Shown: piece by piece, positions 41,139 through 52,508 of the stretch
Numbering within the stretch: position 1 is the first letter of the stretch
How the letters are laid out: the number at the start of each line of letters is the position of its first letter
Assembly: GCA_018105865.1 (NCBI GenBank)
Contig: JACLAT010000134.1
Location: 1-64,000 of the forward strand
From: Metaphire vulgaris
Lineage: Eukaryota > Annelida > Clitellata > Crassiclitellata > Megascolecidae
DNA length: 64,000 bases
Direction: 5' to 3'
Program-made: the position numbers and the translations under genes
The notes under the pieces: model-generated
What the model saw: the letters and a program-made list of their open reading frames with translations, nothing else
Database searches by the model: none
What the model was told of the DNA's origin: nothing

Positions 41139-42115
41139 TAAAATAACAATAATAATAATAATAATAATAATAACAATAAGGTTTAAAGCCGTCGAGTCGA
41201 CACGACGTATCCGGGATCTATGTGTGTTGAAGAGCTCTTTAGTGAGCAAAAAGTCCAGTTTGAGAGGCGTAAGGGCGCTGGTGGATGTAGCAAGGGAAGC
41301 ATCCAGTTGCAGTCAGCTGTCTTTCATTGCGGAGCCGAAGTTTTTCCTCGGACTAGGTTGATGCGACGGGACTCAAAGTTTGAAATGTCATCCATGCAGC
41401 AAGCGCGGCAGTATGTCCTGTGTCCAGTTTGTCCAGTGTCATCTGAGTATAGCGCGTCGCAAGAGAAAGGTAGGAGGAAAGCTGTTGTCCTGTCTAAGTT
41501 GATCGATTTACCTCTTTCTAAGTCGCCCCAGAGGGCGATTCCAGAAAGAATCAGCGCACCATCTAGATGTCAGGTCGACCTGATGCTGTAGGACTCTGTG
41601 CGCAGGCACATCATCTTCAAGACGGGCTACGTGGCCGAATAAAGCAAGACGGCGTTTAGACAGCAGTGCAGTTAACTGAGGTAGTGCAGCACGCTTGAGG
41701 ACTTTGTGATTAGTAATAAAGTCGTACCAGTGTATTCCTATGATAATCCGCAAGCTCCTTCTGTGGAAAGCTTCCAGCGCTCTCAAGTCTTCAGTAAGCA
41801 AGGTCCATTTGAAAACTTGGCTGATGATGCTAGACAACTAGGGCGTTATAAATCCTCTTTGCAGTTTCCGTATGATGACGGGATACTGCCTAGGCAGAGG
41901 AAGCTTTCAGTTGAATCCACTGCCTCTCTGTCCATGTATATTGGCGTGGGTTTACAGCCTGGCCCAAGATTTTGTAAGTGGGTCTTTTTCCAGGAGGCTT
42001 ACACACCCAGGGAAGCAGCGGTTGCACTGAAATCAAGTAAGATCCCGACGGCCTTGCCATCTGCAGTATAAAGTAGAGTAGTGTCGTCAGCGTACACTAA
42101 GCCCGATCTAGTGTG
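41080..42115 (-). mobile_element. I/Jockey-like LINE, RT end and C-terminus
   Basis: Read on the minus strand it begins at a YADDTTLLY catalytic box (about 42095), continues MDREAVDSTESFLCLGSIL, VFKWTLLTEDLRALEAFHRR, IGIHWYDFITNHKVLKRAA and LALFGHVARLEDDVPAH (41837-41508), and ends near 41190 next to an (AAT)n tract (41080-41178) that is its 3' tail. There are several frameshifts. Its 5' end abuts the next LINE fragment head-on in the same orientation. Confidence 0.75.
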
Positions 42116-42117
42116 TG

Positions 42118-43262
42118 AGACGAAAGTGAAGCCATAGCCCTGACACTGAAAATGACCTGGAAACGACTGATGTTTACAGTGAGGTATCTTCATAAGACTT
42201 TGAGCATCGGACCGCAGGGACAGTTGCAACTTTCGTGATGTCGGTACGAAATACTCATGAATGTACTCTGGAGCAATCTGGTTCATGGACTTGAATGCGA
42301 CAAGATAATGGTTGTATTCAATTCTATCTCGAACTTTGAGCCAGTGAAGCCGGTGAGTTGGTAGGCTGATGTGGTCATGACGACCAGCACCAAGGACAAG
42401 CCTTGCAGCTGCATTCTGCACTGACTGCAGGCGATTCAAATCGTAGTCAGGTAGGCCATAGAGAAGACTATTACATTAATCCACTTTAGGCATCACAAAA
42501 GATGTTATCAAACTGGCAAATTCAGTTGTGGGAAGAAACTCTCGTATTTCTTTGAGCCTTCGCAATATTATGAAGCAAGATCTGACAGTTGCGGAGACAT
42601 GTGCAGCAAACCATAGTTGTGAAGTTCAAAGATGTTTTGTTCAAGGTAGTTCAAGGTAGTTCCTTTGTTCGAAGACTTTGTTTAAAGTTCATAAAAGTTC
42701 AATAAAGTTCAAGACAAAATAAAGTTCGAAAAAGTTCATAAACGTTCAAATTTCCAATTTAGTCCTCATCAGATGACTTAGTTTCAGAAGGCCAATCGAT
42801 GTATTCTTCGGCATAGAAGATGTTTTCCATCTTATCCACCAGTCGTAAGTTACAAAGCACTTTGACAATCTTCTCAACTGTCTTACATGCGAGTCTGTTG
42901 CGTTTTTTGTATGCATAAATCCAAATGCTGACCAATTTCTCTCACATGACCGGGCTTTTGCAGTGATAATTCCAATTGAACTTCTTCATGAACTTTAAAG
43001 GCTTGTCAATAAAGTTCAACAAGTTCAAAGAATATTAAAGTTCAAAATGCTTGAACGTCACAGGTATGCAGCAAACGACAGCTTTGAGTCAAATATTACT
43101 CCTAGATTTTGTAGATGTGTTGATTCAGGGGTGTCTGCATATTTGAGGTGAAGATCATGATGTAGAAAATTGTTCTGATACCAAGAAGAGCTGAACCACA
43201 TTTAGTCAGTTTTTGATGGATTCATTTCCATTCGATATTTTCTCAGCCAATCATCCAAACTG
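42118..43262 (-). mobile_element. CR1-like LINE fragment, split by a hAT
   Basis: Minus strand: HLQNLGVIFDSKLSF (about 43095) then, after the hAT at 42612-43068, HVSATVRSCFIILRRLKEIR and EFLPTTEFASLITSFV, CNSLLYGLPDYDLNRLQSV, QNAAARLVLGAGRHDHISL and HRLHWLKVRDRIEYNHYL. The two halves join in sense at the hAT target site. Both protein ends are missing. Confidence 0.8.
42612..43068. mobile_element. hAT MITE rich in AAAGTTCA motifs
   Basis: Ends CATAGTTGTGAAGTTCAAAG and CTTGAACGTCACAGGTATG are imperfect inverses, and the 8-mer CAGCAAAC is duplicated exactly (42604-42611, 43069-43076). The interior has more than ten AAGTTCA or its relatives, densest in the first 150 bp, suggesting transposase-binding repeats. 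No coding. Confidence 0.85.
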
Positions 43263-45087
43263 TCGATGCAGGTCTCCATGGCTTCAGCCAAACTAAGACT
43301 GTGCTCTTTCAGGCTGCTTGAATATCTCCGTGAGAAGGACGCAGGGATAAGCGCCGCTACGGCGGATCACGAACCGTCCAAGCTCGATGCACCGTCCTCC
43401 CAGTACCATCTCTGCTCGTTTCACACTCTATCAGAGTATGAGGTGGCCTCGGAGGTGCATGCACTACCAGACAAGTATTGTGCCAGTGACCCACTGCCTA
43501 CTCGTTTTCTTAAAGAATGTTTCGAAATTCTTGTACCGTTCATCACAGAGCTCTTCAATCCATCGATGACAGATGGGAAAGTGCCGACGACCTTCAAGTC
43601 CGCCTCCATTACCCCCAGACTCAGGAAACCCAAAATGGATGCGGCGGACGTCAGGTCGTATAGACCGATGTCCAACCTGTCGGTGCTATCAAAGCTCGTT
43701 GAACGGCTTGTATACCGTCAGCTTATTAGTCATCTGACGACCTCTAATCTGCTCCCTGACTTGCAGTCGGCATACCGCGTATTCCACTGAAACGGCTGTG
43801 TTGAAGGTCACAATGGACATCCTTCGGGCGCTGGATGCAGGCGATGTGGCAGTTTTGGTGTTATTGGATCTTATTGCTTCTTTCGATACAGTGGATCATG
43901 AGCTGCTACAGGTACTACGGAAGATGGAAGTAACGTACCGGAGTGAGTGGCTCAGCGCTTCAATGGTTTTCCTCCTACCTGGAGGATCGAATAAAGTACG
44001 TACGCTGCGCCAATTCCACCACGTCGCCAACTCGTGTAGATCGTGGGGTTCCTCAGGGATCCGTCCTGGGATCCATCCTTTTTGTACTCTACGTTGCTGA
44101 CTTGGTAAGCATAACCCAGCGGTTCGGACTGCAAGCCCACCTCTACGCAGACGACACTCAGGTCTACGGGAGCAGCTCACCCGTGGCCACTCAACTACTC
44201 TTGCAGCGTGTCACTCTGTGTTTAGCAGAGATGACAAGATGGCTGAAGTCAAATCGGTTACAGCTCAATGTTGCCAAGACTGAAGTCCTCTGGATGGCTA
44301 CCGAAAGGCAGCAACATCTACTACCATCGACTTGTATTCGTATAGATGAACTCGATGTGCAGCCGGTGTCCTCGGTGAGGAACCTCGGAATCTACCTCGA
44401 TCGCACGGTTTCGATGAAGACACATGTGGCCAAAACCGTTGCAGGGTGCTTCAACGCCTTAAGACTGATCAGAAGCATACGCCAATCAGTGTCTACTACT
44501 GTTCTCAGATTGCTGGTCTTCTCACTGGTGCTGACCAAGCTCGATTATGGTAACGCAACGCTTGCAGGGATACACCACTACATACTTAGCCGCCTTCAGT
44601 CGGTTAATTATGAATACCACTGCACGAATGATCTACAAGGCCAAACTCGGGGATCATATAACACCACTACTCCGTGACTTACACTGGTTGTCTGTACCGG
44701 AACGTATTAATTACAAGCTTGTGACGCTGGTCTTCTGCTGCCTGAATGGTGCAGGTCCTGCGTATCTGACAACCAAACTGAAACGTGTCGCTGACCTGGA
44801 AGGTCGGAAACGCCTGAGATCCGCCATGTCTGCCTTACTGGCTTTTCCGAGGACGCGTCTCCGCACCGTAGGAGACCGCGCATTTCATGTGGCTGCCGCT
44901 ATGGCCTGGAACGGCCTACCTCCATTCGTTCAACTTTCCTATTCGCTTAACATTTTCAAAAAGAGGCTAAAAACTTGGTTATTTCGCACTAGTTATGAAC
45001 TTTAACTCTATAATGTGTTCACGCAGCCCACCTGTGGACGAGTCACCACAATAATCTGAACGTTACTTACTTACTTACTTACTTACT
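43263..45087 (+). mobile_element. CR1-like LINE, RT to 3' end
   Basis: The RT starts at 43300: SEYEVASEVHALPDKYCASD, DPLPTRFLKECFEILVPFI, RSYRPMSNLSVLSKLVERL, then after a frameshift LDLIASFDTVDHELL, then frame 43943-44677 with GVPQGSVLGSILFVLYVADL, LYADDTQVYG, LNVAKTEVLWMA, SSVRNLGIYLDRTVSM and SLVLTKLDYGNATLAGI. A third frame (44547-45005) has HITPLLRDLHWLSVPERINY and VGDRAFHVAAAMAWNGLP and a stop. A (CTTA)n tail at 45064-45087 closes it. At least three frameshifts; endonuclease missing. Confidence 0.9.
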
Positions 45088-48003
45088 GTCGGGCGCTACT
45101 TTGAGCGGGCATTCCATCTGTCAAAGAACCACCCGATCTCTCGCGTTCTGACGGTAGAAGACCGGTCGGCCTCACCCTGATCCCGTGGCACGCCGGCCGT
45201 AGCCTGATTTGGGACGTAACTGTGGCAGACAGTCGCCTCCACCCACCTACACATCACGTCTTTGTTGGCAGATGCGGTTGCTGAGGCAGCAGCAGTTCGC
45301 AAAAATAACAAATACGCAGATCTGACAACTGATTACATTTTCTTGCCATTGGCCTTTGAGTCCTTCGGGCCAATAAGTCTCGACTAGGGTGCTCCAAAAA
45401 AATAAAAGTAAAAAAAGTTTCGCTCCCCGGCGTTTTTCCCATTATTTTGAAGACTATCAAACAGAATAACAAAATATTTTGTGTTTATAATGTGGTTAAG
45501 CCTTGCCACCAGGCAAATTAAAAGTTGGAAAATGTAAACCTGATAATTTTTTTTGCCATTATCCGAATCATAATTGTAACCAATTGTGAATATTATATAA
45601 CAGGTCTAAAATAGATAATGAGTGTCTACAGTTTGTAGAATAAAATTGCTTACACCCACTATGAACAACAGACAGCACCATAGTAAGCTAACATCATTTC
45701 AGAGCATCACGCAAAGTGCTCTTCTTGAAATTTGATGTTTCACGTCTGTGATTTTCTACAGTCTGCAACAAGTATTGTTTGTTTTGCCCTTTGCAATTAT
45801 TGTTCCAGCAAAGTTTGTGATCAGCTTGACTGCCCTCTTAGCCATGTCATTAACGACCTTGCAATTTGTGAACAAACATGGCAGCTTCATTATGCGCTGC
45901 ATCAGTCACCCATTGGTTCGGCGGCAAGTGCATCTAACTGCTGTCTAAATGGAAAAGCTTGAAAAGCAGCCAAGATTTAGTGCCAATCAAAGTTGTGTTA
46001 GTGAAGAGGTTGACAATTGTGGAAAAATTGGGATGACTTTTCGAAGACATTGGGAATTATCGTCTTCTTCATGACTCAGGAATCGACGAATAACTCGCTT
46101 CTTGTTGGAATTTGACAAAAGCGTTGAGAAAAGCACAAACAGTGCGATCTCTTCAGTGAGGTACCACAAAATGCCTGTTAAGCGCTGTCATAGCAGCCTG
46201 TGCCACTTCTGGATCATATCTTTTATGCCACATAAGATCATTCAATAACTGAAAATCATTTACTGATGCATCTGCAGCTGAATGTGCTGACAACTAAGCT
46301 ATCACATAAAAAAGTGCATCAAAAAGGCAAACGCGATGCCACTTGTCCATTTTATCTTGGTTGTAATTCAGCTGTTCGCCGAATGCATGCATATTAACAC
46401 TGTATAGGATGGTTGCCATCCACCGGGTATGATGAAATGCTCCAGACTTTAGCCAGTGCACACCACGAGGTGGTTCTTTTCCCAGAAATATCAGCATCAG
46501 CTCGGCACTTTCCCGATAGTCAATACGAGGCATAGCATCTTCTGAGGCATCGCCAGAATCATCCGGCAAAGACAGCTCCTCACGAAAAAAGGCAATAACT
46601 ACCGGTACTTCTTGCTGACGTTTCTGTCTACGATAGCGAATGTCAAGCGTTTTGAATGTAAATCGTTGAGCAAGTACGCCCCAAGATTGTTGAAAATCCT
46701 GATATTCAAGTGTATATGGTTTGGATGTTTCACCGAATAATTCCTGCCAAACTTCTCACAACATTCTTTCCATTACATTGTGTCGACAAGCAAATTAGAA
46801 TAATTTTCTACCTAGTAATGTCTCCAGCTTTACACAGGCTCCACAATAATTATTGTGCTTTCACCCCTCCAGCCGTGTATCACATCCTGGGCGACAGTTG
46901 CATGGGTTGCTCCAGTGCCATCAGATATGGCTGGAACATCAAACAGTTTACCTTCCCTTCTATGGGAGCTGGCAGTCCTGCTATGAGACAGCTAGTCTCT
47001 CACTGTCTCCTGGCACAATTTTCCATCCCATTGTTCACTTCGGTACAGTAAACGATGTTTTTACAAGAAGAGCCGCTTCTGTTCAAATTGCCTTACTTGC
47101 TCTTCTGGTACTTGACTTTGATAGTGTTTTTCTTCTGTTCTTTCTTGACGTGCCATGTATTGCTACGTTGGTGACCATGGATTTCCAGTTTTCCACTCTT
47201 CTCTGTTTCTGGTTTTCCTTATCAGTTCGAAGTTGTCTTTAGCTCTTGTTGCTTCTCTTAGGCTGTCTGTATACTTTATTCTTTGTCTCCCTCTTGCTAT
47301 TTCCCCTCTACTTTTCCTGGTATGACTAGATTTTGACAGTGTCACAGTTTTAACATCAGCTCCATCCTCGGAGATAAATGCAGCCATCAATGTCGTTCTC
47401 TGACCAACTGACAAATTTTAACTTATTGGCCATCATCGATATTTCTGCACTCCTGAATAGATTTTTGAAAGCCCTAAGTGTTAATATGTCACGCTTGTCA
47501 CATTCTTCTCTTTTGCATGACATGCAATCTCGTCTTCTTGTGATAAATTAAGGTAGGACATGAAATTTTCTAATATTTAAGTTTTTGCGTTTGTTTAAAT
47601 ACATTGTCACATCTTTGGCAAGCTGGTGGCAAGGCTTACACGACTTAAATTCACACAAAAACTTACATGCTTTATTTACATGCATCAATGAATGGGAAAA
47701 AGAGCAGGGAGCTGATTTTTGAGAGAAAAAAATTTTGACCATTGACCTATGGAGCACCCTAGTCTCGACGCACAGATTTTCATCAGACAATTAGGTTGTC
47801 ACATCTCAGGGTCTTCCGGAGACAAAATGGAAGGAAGCTTTTTGTTTCAGCGTTTGTCCATGGCCATACAACGCTTCAACGCAAAATCGTTTTGAGAAAC
47901 TTTTTCCGTGGCCGACCTCGAAGAACCTGAGAGTTAACACACATTCATTTATGTCTCCGGACAATTTTTTCTCATAAGACCTTCGTGAATGAAGTATCGA
48001 GGG

Positions 48004-48008
<5 letters not shown>
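45088..48008 (+). mobile_element. RT-polyprotein C-terminus, split by a 2.4-kb hAT
   Basis: Before the hAT (45088-45384) one reads [20 protein letters not shown], then NNKYADLTTDYIFLPLAFES and FGPISL. After it (47770-~48008) comes QIFIRQLGCHISGSSGDK and FLFQRLSMAIQRFNAKSF. Joined at the target site this is the widely seen C-terminal block of certain LINE polyproteins ('KYxxL...PLAFETxGPI...SFLFQRLSVAIQRxNA'). It is followed by an (AT)n tract. Confidence 0.75.
45385..47761 (-). mobile_element. hAT-like transposon, 2.4 kb, decayed transposase
   Basis: Ends TAGGGTGCTCC and GGAGCACCCTA are perfect inverted repeats, and GTCTCGAC is duplicated exactly on both sides (45377-45384, 47762-47769). On the minus strand a block at 46569-46294 reads YRESAELMLIFLGK, PRGVHWLKSGAFHHTRWMAT and ILYSVNMHAFGEQL, the 'G-A-x-H-x-A/T-RWM' motif found in hAT-related transposases of invertebrates; further decayed pieces lie at 47790-47548 (CKFLCEFKSCKPCHQ) and elsewhere. 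Frames are broken. A small RTE-like scrap (REATRAKDNFELIRKTRNRE, 47300-47163 minus) is nested in it. Confidence 0.8.

Positions 48009-48052
<44 letters not shown>
48009..48052. repeat. (AT)n microsatellite
   Basis: Uninterrupted AT run at the end of the preceding LINE fragment. Confidence 0.9.
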
Positions 48053-48057
<5 letters not shown>

Positions 48058-48264
48058 GGTCCTTGGCAGATGGGACAAATTTGTCGCTGCTTTTTTGTGG
48101 CGGCACTCTCTAAAGTGATTCAATATCGAATGCATGTATAATTGATCACTATTACGCACTTACAAAACATAATTTAATAACAATACCGGTGGTGACCTGT
48201 GATCACTCAATATTCAATAATATCTAATAGTATCAAAGTTCTATCTCAAATACTGAAAAATAAC
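48053..48264. other. Short unassigned stretch; left target site of the LTR element
   Basis: The last five bases ATAAC (48260-48264) are the target duplication of the LTR element. Confidence 0.6.
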
Positions 48265-48525
48265 TGTGAAAGTTTGCAATCCAGTTGTCCGACTTCTTAA
48301 TCTCTTACTCAGTTCCAGTCCTAACTAATGTTCAACACATATTGACGACACCGTAGGTTTTCATCCATTCTTATTAAAATCCTCATATAAAACATCTAAC
48401 CTTCAACGTGGCTAGTACCAGCACTATATAGAAGAGAACTCAAGATGATCTGTGACCCCCTTTTGACCTTTGAACTTTTTCCTTATTTCAAACATTATAT
48501 AGCCTCTTATAAAATCGCCCTGACA
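48265..48525 (-). repeat. 3' LTR
   Basis: 261 bp. Minus-strand sequence begins TGTCAGGG and ends TTTCACA. It lies just downstream of the polypurine tract (48526-48543). Confidence 0.92.
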
Positions 48526-48543
48526 CTGCCTTTTTCCTTTCCC
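48526..48543 (-). promoter_or_regulatory. Polypurine tract
   Basis: Minus strand GGGAAAGGAAAAAGGCAG directly before the 3' LTR, the expected plus-strand primer position of an LTR retrotransposon. Confidence 0.75.
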
Positions 48544-49141
48544 AAGTTTACAAATTATTGTCATAAATGTGTAAACTTCAAATTTGTACTCATCTTCAGT
48601 TTTTACTATTTACAGTAATATACAACATATATAATCTAATAGTCCAAATATAATACTATTATGCATTACATGAATACCCTTACGTAAAACATCACAATGA
48701 TTCAACATAACATAACTCATATGTGTCAACTTCCTAATTCACACACATCATTATAATAAACCAAAACACTGACCAATGAATGTTGTCATCCCACCAAACC
48801 AAAACTAAAAATCAATGATACTATTTCGATCAATCCATAATAATCATTCATAATATAAACATAATTATGCAATCTCAACTAAATAATAAATCTAACATTA
48901 TATTTGTCAATGTGCCATATCATTAACTTGATACATTTCCATAGAATCCCCATAGATCAAATGTTTTGACACATTCACATTACTTTCAAATTATACATAA
49001 CATTAGGTAACCACCTTAACTATTTATGATTAACTACTTCAACTCTGAATAATAAACCAAATAACATCAATTACAGTATCTACAGTATAAAGCCTCATTC
49101 TGGTTTCAAATCCAAAGTTCATATATTTTACAACACAACTT
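48544..49141. other. Non-coding 3' part of the LTR element
   Basis: AT-rich, without open frame, between the end of the acidic ORF and the polypurine tract. In a complete element pol would be near here; none is left. Confidence 0.6.
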
Positions 49142-49801
49142 TCATTTACCTCTATCAAATACATGCCTACAAAACTTTCTCTTCCATTTAACCACACAAT
49201 CAATGATTAAATGCTTATTAACAAACTGTTCTGCAACCATATATGCATCATTGTCAACTAACAAATCATTACCTCCTGTAATTTGAAATACAGTAAATTC
49301 AACATCCAATACACTTCTCATCACTACATCATAAAGTTCATCATCATAATCTTCTTCAATAACTTTCCCAATTTCAACCTTAACAAATTCTACATTATCT
49401 TCAACAATTTTCATCAAATCTGCATCACCAAATACTACATCATCTTTAATACAACCAATATCCACACAGGATTTCTCATTACTAACCATATTCACAATCA
49501 CATCTTCACCAACATATACATCATTATCACACAAAGCTTCATTGCTCACAACTTCAAAATTCTCAAAAACACATTTCTCTTTAATCGCCTTATCACCAAT
49601 TACAACAACATCATCATGTACACAAACATCAACTTCAATAAGCTTTCCAACCTCAATATCAACACATGCTACATCATCTCCCTCAAAACCACCAATACAA
49701 ACAGATGCTTCATCATCATCACCCATATTCACACTCAATTCTTCATCATTACAAATATTACCACACACAATCTCACTGGTTACAACTTCAATATTCCTCA
49801 A
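49142..49801 (-). CDS. Acidic repetitive extension of the gag ORF
   Basis: 219 codons open on the minus strand, overlapping the end of the gag frame by a few bases in the -1 frame and lacking an ATG at its head, so it is probably reached by frameshift or was fused before a one-base indel. The product is rich in Asp, Glu, Val and Cys and contains an imperfect internal repeat of ~70 residues: units begin near EVVTSEIVCGNICNDEEL and EVVSNEALCDNDVYVGEDV and both later contain VDI.../DDVV and VGK(L/V)IE. It ends in a basic tail (KWKRKFCRHVFDRGK). No zinc knuckle, protease or RT motif is visible. Function unknown. Confidence 0.55.
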   Translation of the reverse strand: MRNIEVVTSEIVCGNICNDEELSVNMGDDDEASVCIGGFEGDDVACVDIEVGKLIEVDVCVHDDVVVIGDKAIKEKCVFENFEVVSNEALCDNDVYVGEDVIVNMVSNEKSCVDIGCIKDDVVFGDADLMKIVEDNVEFVKVEIGKVIEEDYDDELYDVVMRSVLDVEFTVFQITGGNDLLVDNDAYMVAEQFVNKHLIIDCVVKWKRKFCRHVFDRGK

Positions 49802-50813
49802 AATTCAGTTGCATCTGCAACAACAACATTTGCAAACGATTCCACATGGGATTTAACAATAACAGGCTCCATTAACACATAATCAGTTCTATTCACATCA
49901 ATCAAAGTGTCCATTAATAATTCACAACTAACCAGTTCTGCATTACAAATCTTACTAACACATTTTCCATTGCATCTAGAATTATCAATCATCATATCAT
50001 AAACTGCATTCTCTTTACCAAAAATACATTGCATCGCAACATCAGATGTAACTCTTACATATCTGCAATCAAATCGTTTAACATCAGACTCATCTTTCTT
50101 TCTTTCAAACTTCAGTTTATCAATTTTATCCTGCTCCCTTATTTCATTAACTTTCTCCACTGGTTTTATTTCAGATTCAAATGCTTTTAAGCCATGTATC
50201 ATTAAAATCTGTCTTTTAACAACTGAATAACAAGAAATATCTGTCATGTTCCAAATACATTTTTGAGCTTTATCATTCATCAAAGAAAGTAATAAATGAA
50301 CCCAAATCTTTTCATCAATATTATAAACTTCAAAATTATTTTCCATTGTCTTAAAATATCCAGGAATATCAACACTGTTTAAAGGCATTCTTTTGAAAAT
50401 ATGAGGCCAGGTATTTTTAATTTTTGCAATTTTAACATAAACTGGAGTTTCTTCTTTAACCTCTTTCTCTTCCTTCTCTTTTCTCCCTTTCTCGCTCTCT
50501 TCCTTCCATAATTTCTCTTCTGCTTCCATTCTTCTCTTTCGTTCCTCAAAATCTCTGTCCCATTTCTCTCTCTCCTCTCTTCTTTGTCTCTCCTTTGCCT
50601 CCATTTCCTCCTGCCACTGTTTTTCTCGTAACTGTCTCTCTTCTCTTCTCTTTAACTCCTCCTTCTCTCTCTCTTCCTCTCTCCTCTTTTCCTCTTTCTC
50701 TAACCTTTCTTTTTCTCACACTTTTTCCTCTTTCCTTCTTTCCTCTTCTCTCTTCTCCCTCTCCAAATTACTGTTTCTTCACATTTCCATCAATAACATG
50801 AGCTCTGACTTCT
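49798..50813 (-). CDS. Gag-like protein (SCAN/capsid type), with two early stops
   Basis: The intact frame is 50604-49798. It opens with a highly charged coiled coil (ERQRREEREKWDRDFEERK), then a helical capsid/SCAN-like region IPGYFKTMENNFEVYNIDEK and VHLLLSLMNDKAQKCIW, the pattern of gag in Gmr1-like Ty3/gypsy elements. In the same frame coding continues upstream to an ATG near 50813, but two TGA codons (near 50770 and 50714) interrupt it; both could derive from CGA by C-to-T change. So the copy is slightly decayed at its N-terminus. Only gag-like function (particle assembly, RNA packaging) can be proposed. Confidence 0.65.
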
Positions 50814-52248
50814 CTGACTCCATCTTCCGAATCACAGCACAATAATACGTCAATTCAATCAAATCTCACAGTTTTACTAATACAAACACAAGACAAAACA
50901 CTTCAATCACCAATTACACAATAACAATACTATCACCATAGCAACCTTTCACCAAAGCAACTACAATCCAGCAAATACTTTAGTCAGAAGCCTTCAACAC
51001 AACCACATCTCACTCCACAATACCTAATATATTGCCATTACAATCACACAGTCTCAATTACTACAAAATACAACTCTCAAGAACTGACAATACACAACTC
51101 AATATACAACAACTATAATCTCAATTCTCAATTAACACAATGCATAAATCTCAAGCAACTGGATATACAACATAAAACTCTGCCACAGCAATCGTAATCA
51201 CCAATTTCAATGCACATATACTAAACATTTTAATCAATCAACTTCAATTCATCTACAATAACAGTCAACCAACACCAATCATAGAACTCAATATACCATA
51301 ACTAAAGACAACCTTCCAATCCTGGACTTAACTAACATAATCACAACAACTGAACAAACATTTCCTATATAGTGACAAGGTATTTCAATCAAATCAGTGG
51401 ATTCACACTTCCACAAATATCCCTAGTCCTTTTCCTTTCGTGCTTTTGCTCCTTTTCTCTCTTTATCTCTTTCTCCTTTTTCGCTCCAATTGACAGACAA
51501 GGACCTTTCAATGACGACGAAATAGTCAACACATGAATACCTGAAACTGATGCATGGCTGACCAGTACGAAAGAACTCGACTGACCTGTACGAGTACAGT
51601 ATAACGCAAGGCTCGTACCCGTAGAATGATGACGTTTCACTTTTGAGCGCCAGGATTTGACGCTGTCCTCGGAATCGACTAAGACGAACAACAATAGCGT
51701 ACGCCCCGTACCCGAATCATAATGGCGATTACTTTTGAATAGCGACCCGGACGACAGCGACACCAAGTGCTCCTGGTTAAACGTGGTCACCGAAAAATTC
51801 CGACGAAATGCGCTCAAAAGTGCAAGTGCTCACGGAAAATTCCAACGAAAGATGCCTCAGAACATAAACGCTCACAAAGACGACAGGTGCACAGATGCTC
51901 TGGAACATAAGCGCTCACCGAAAATCTCCAACAACAGACGCTTTGAACTACGAATAAACTCTGACTGTGAACCTCTGCTTTCACAGTTCACTTCAGACAA
52001 TGACCTTTGATATCGACGAGTAGTTCAACGACGACGAAAACATGTTAACGACAAACACACCCCCTGAATATTCTTATTCCAGAACCGTTCGTTTTACCGT
52101 ACGTTTCACCGTTCGCTTCACCGTCCGAATTACCGTTCGCTAAAACAACACGTGGCACTATTGATGAAGGTCACCACTGTCTTCTTTATACACATGACTT
52201 CTTCTATGACCGCCAAGGCACATGAATTCTTTCTTTTTCGACACCAAA
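50814..52248 (-). other. 5' leader of the LTR element
   Basis: Between the 5' LTR and gag. An open 142-codon frame at 51817-51389 (minus) is Ser/Leu-rich at first and ends in a Lys/Glu-rich run (KKEKEIKREKEQKHERKR); it may be coding, but no domain is recognised. The rest is A/C-rich on the plus strand. Confidence 0.4.
52231..52248 (-). promoter_or_regulatory. Probable primer-binding site
   Basis: On the minus strand, two bases after the LTR end, TGGTGTCGAAAAAGAAAG begins with TGG, the complement of the tRNA 3' CCA. The tRNA was not identified. Confidence 0.55.
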
Positions 52249-52508
52249 TGTGAAAGTTTGCAATCCAGTTGTCCGACTTCTTAATCTCTTACTCAGTTCC
52301 AGTCCAACTAATGTTCAACACATATCGACGACACCGTAGGTTTTCATCCATTCTTATTAAAATCCTCATATAAAACATCTAACCTTCAACGTGGCTAGTA
52401 CCAGCACTATACAGAAGAGAACTCAAGATGATCTGTGACCCCCTTTTGACCTTTGAACTTTTTTCTTATTTCAAACATTATATAGCCCCTTATAAAAACG
52501 CCCTGACA
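52249..52508 (-). repeat. 5' LTR
   Basis: 260 bp, about six differences from the 3' LTR including one single-base indel; flanked on the outside by the target duplication ATAAC. Confidence 0.92.

Larger units (their letters stand above)
48265..52508 (-). mobile_element. Full-length non-autonomous LTR retrotransposon, gag-type coding only
   Basis: Two ~260-bp direct repeats (48265-48525, 52249-52508) with about six differences bound the element. On the minus strand each LTR starts TGTCAGGGCG and ends TTTCACA (TG...CA rule). ATAAC is duplicated at both borders (48260-48264, 52509-52513). Next to the 5' LTR is 'TGGTGTCGAAAAAG', a probable tRNA primer-binding site; next to the 3' LTR is a purine tract GGGAAAGGAAAAAGG. 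The body encodes a SCAN/capsid-like gag and an acidic extension, with no protease, RT, RNase H or integrase, so it needs enzymes in trans. The few LTR differences suggest a fairly young insertion. Confidence 0.92.

Noticed and set aside
49283..49882. Plus-strand 199-codon frame opposite the acidic ORF
   Set aside because: Its Ile/Asn/Thr/Tyr-rich composition mirrors the minus-strand acidic protein; it has no domain and is antisense to the LTR element's coding strand.
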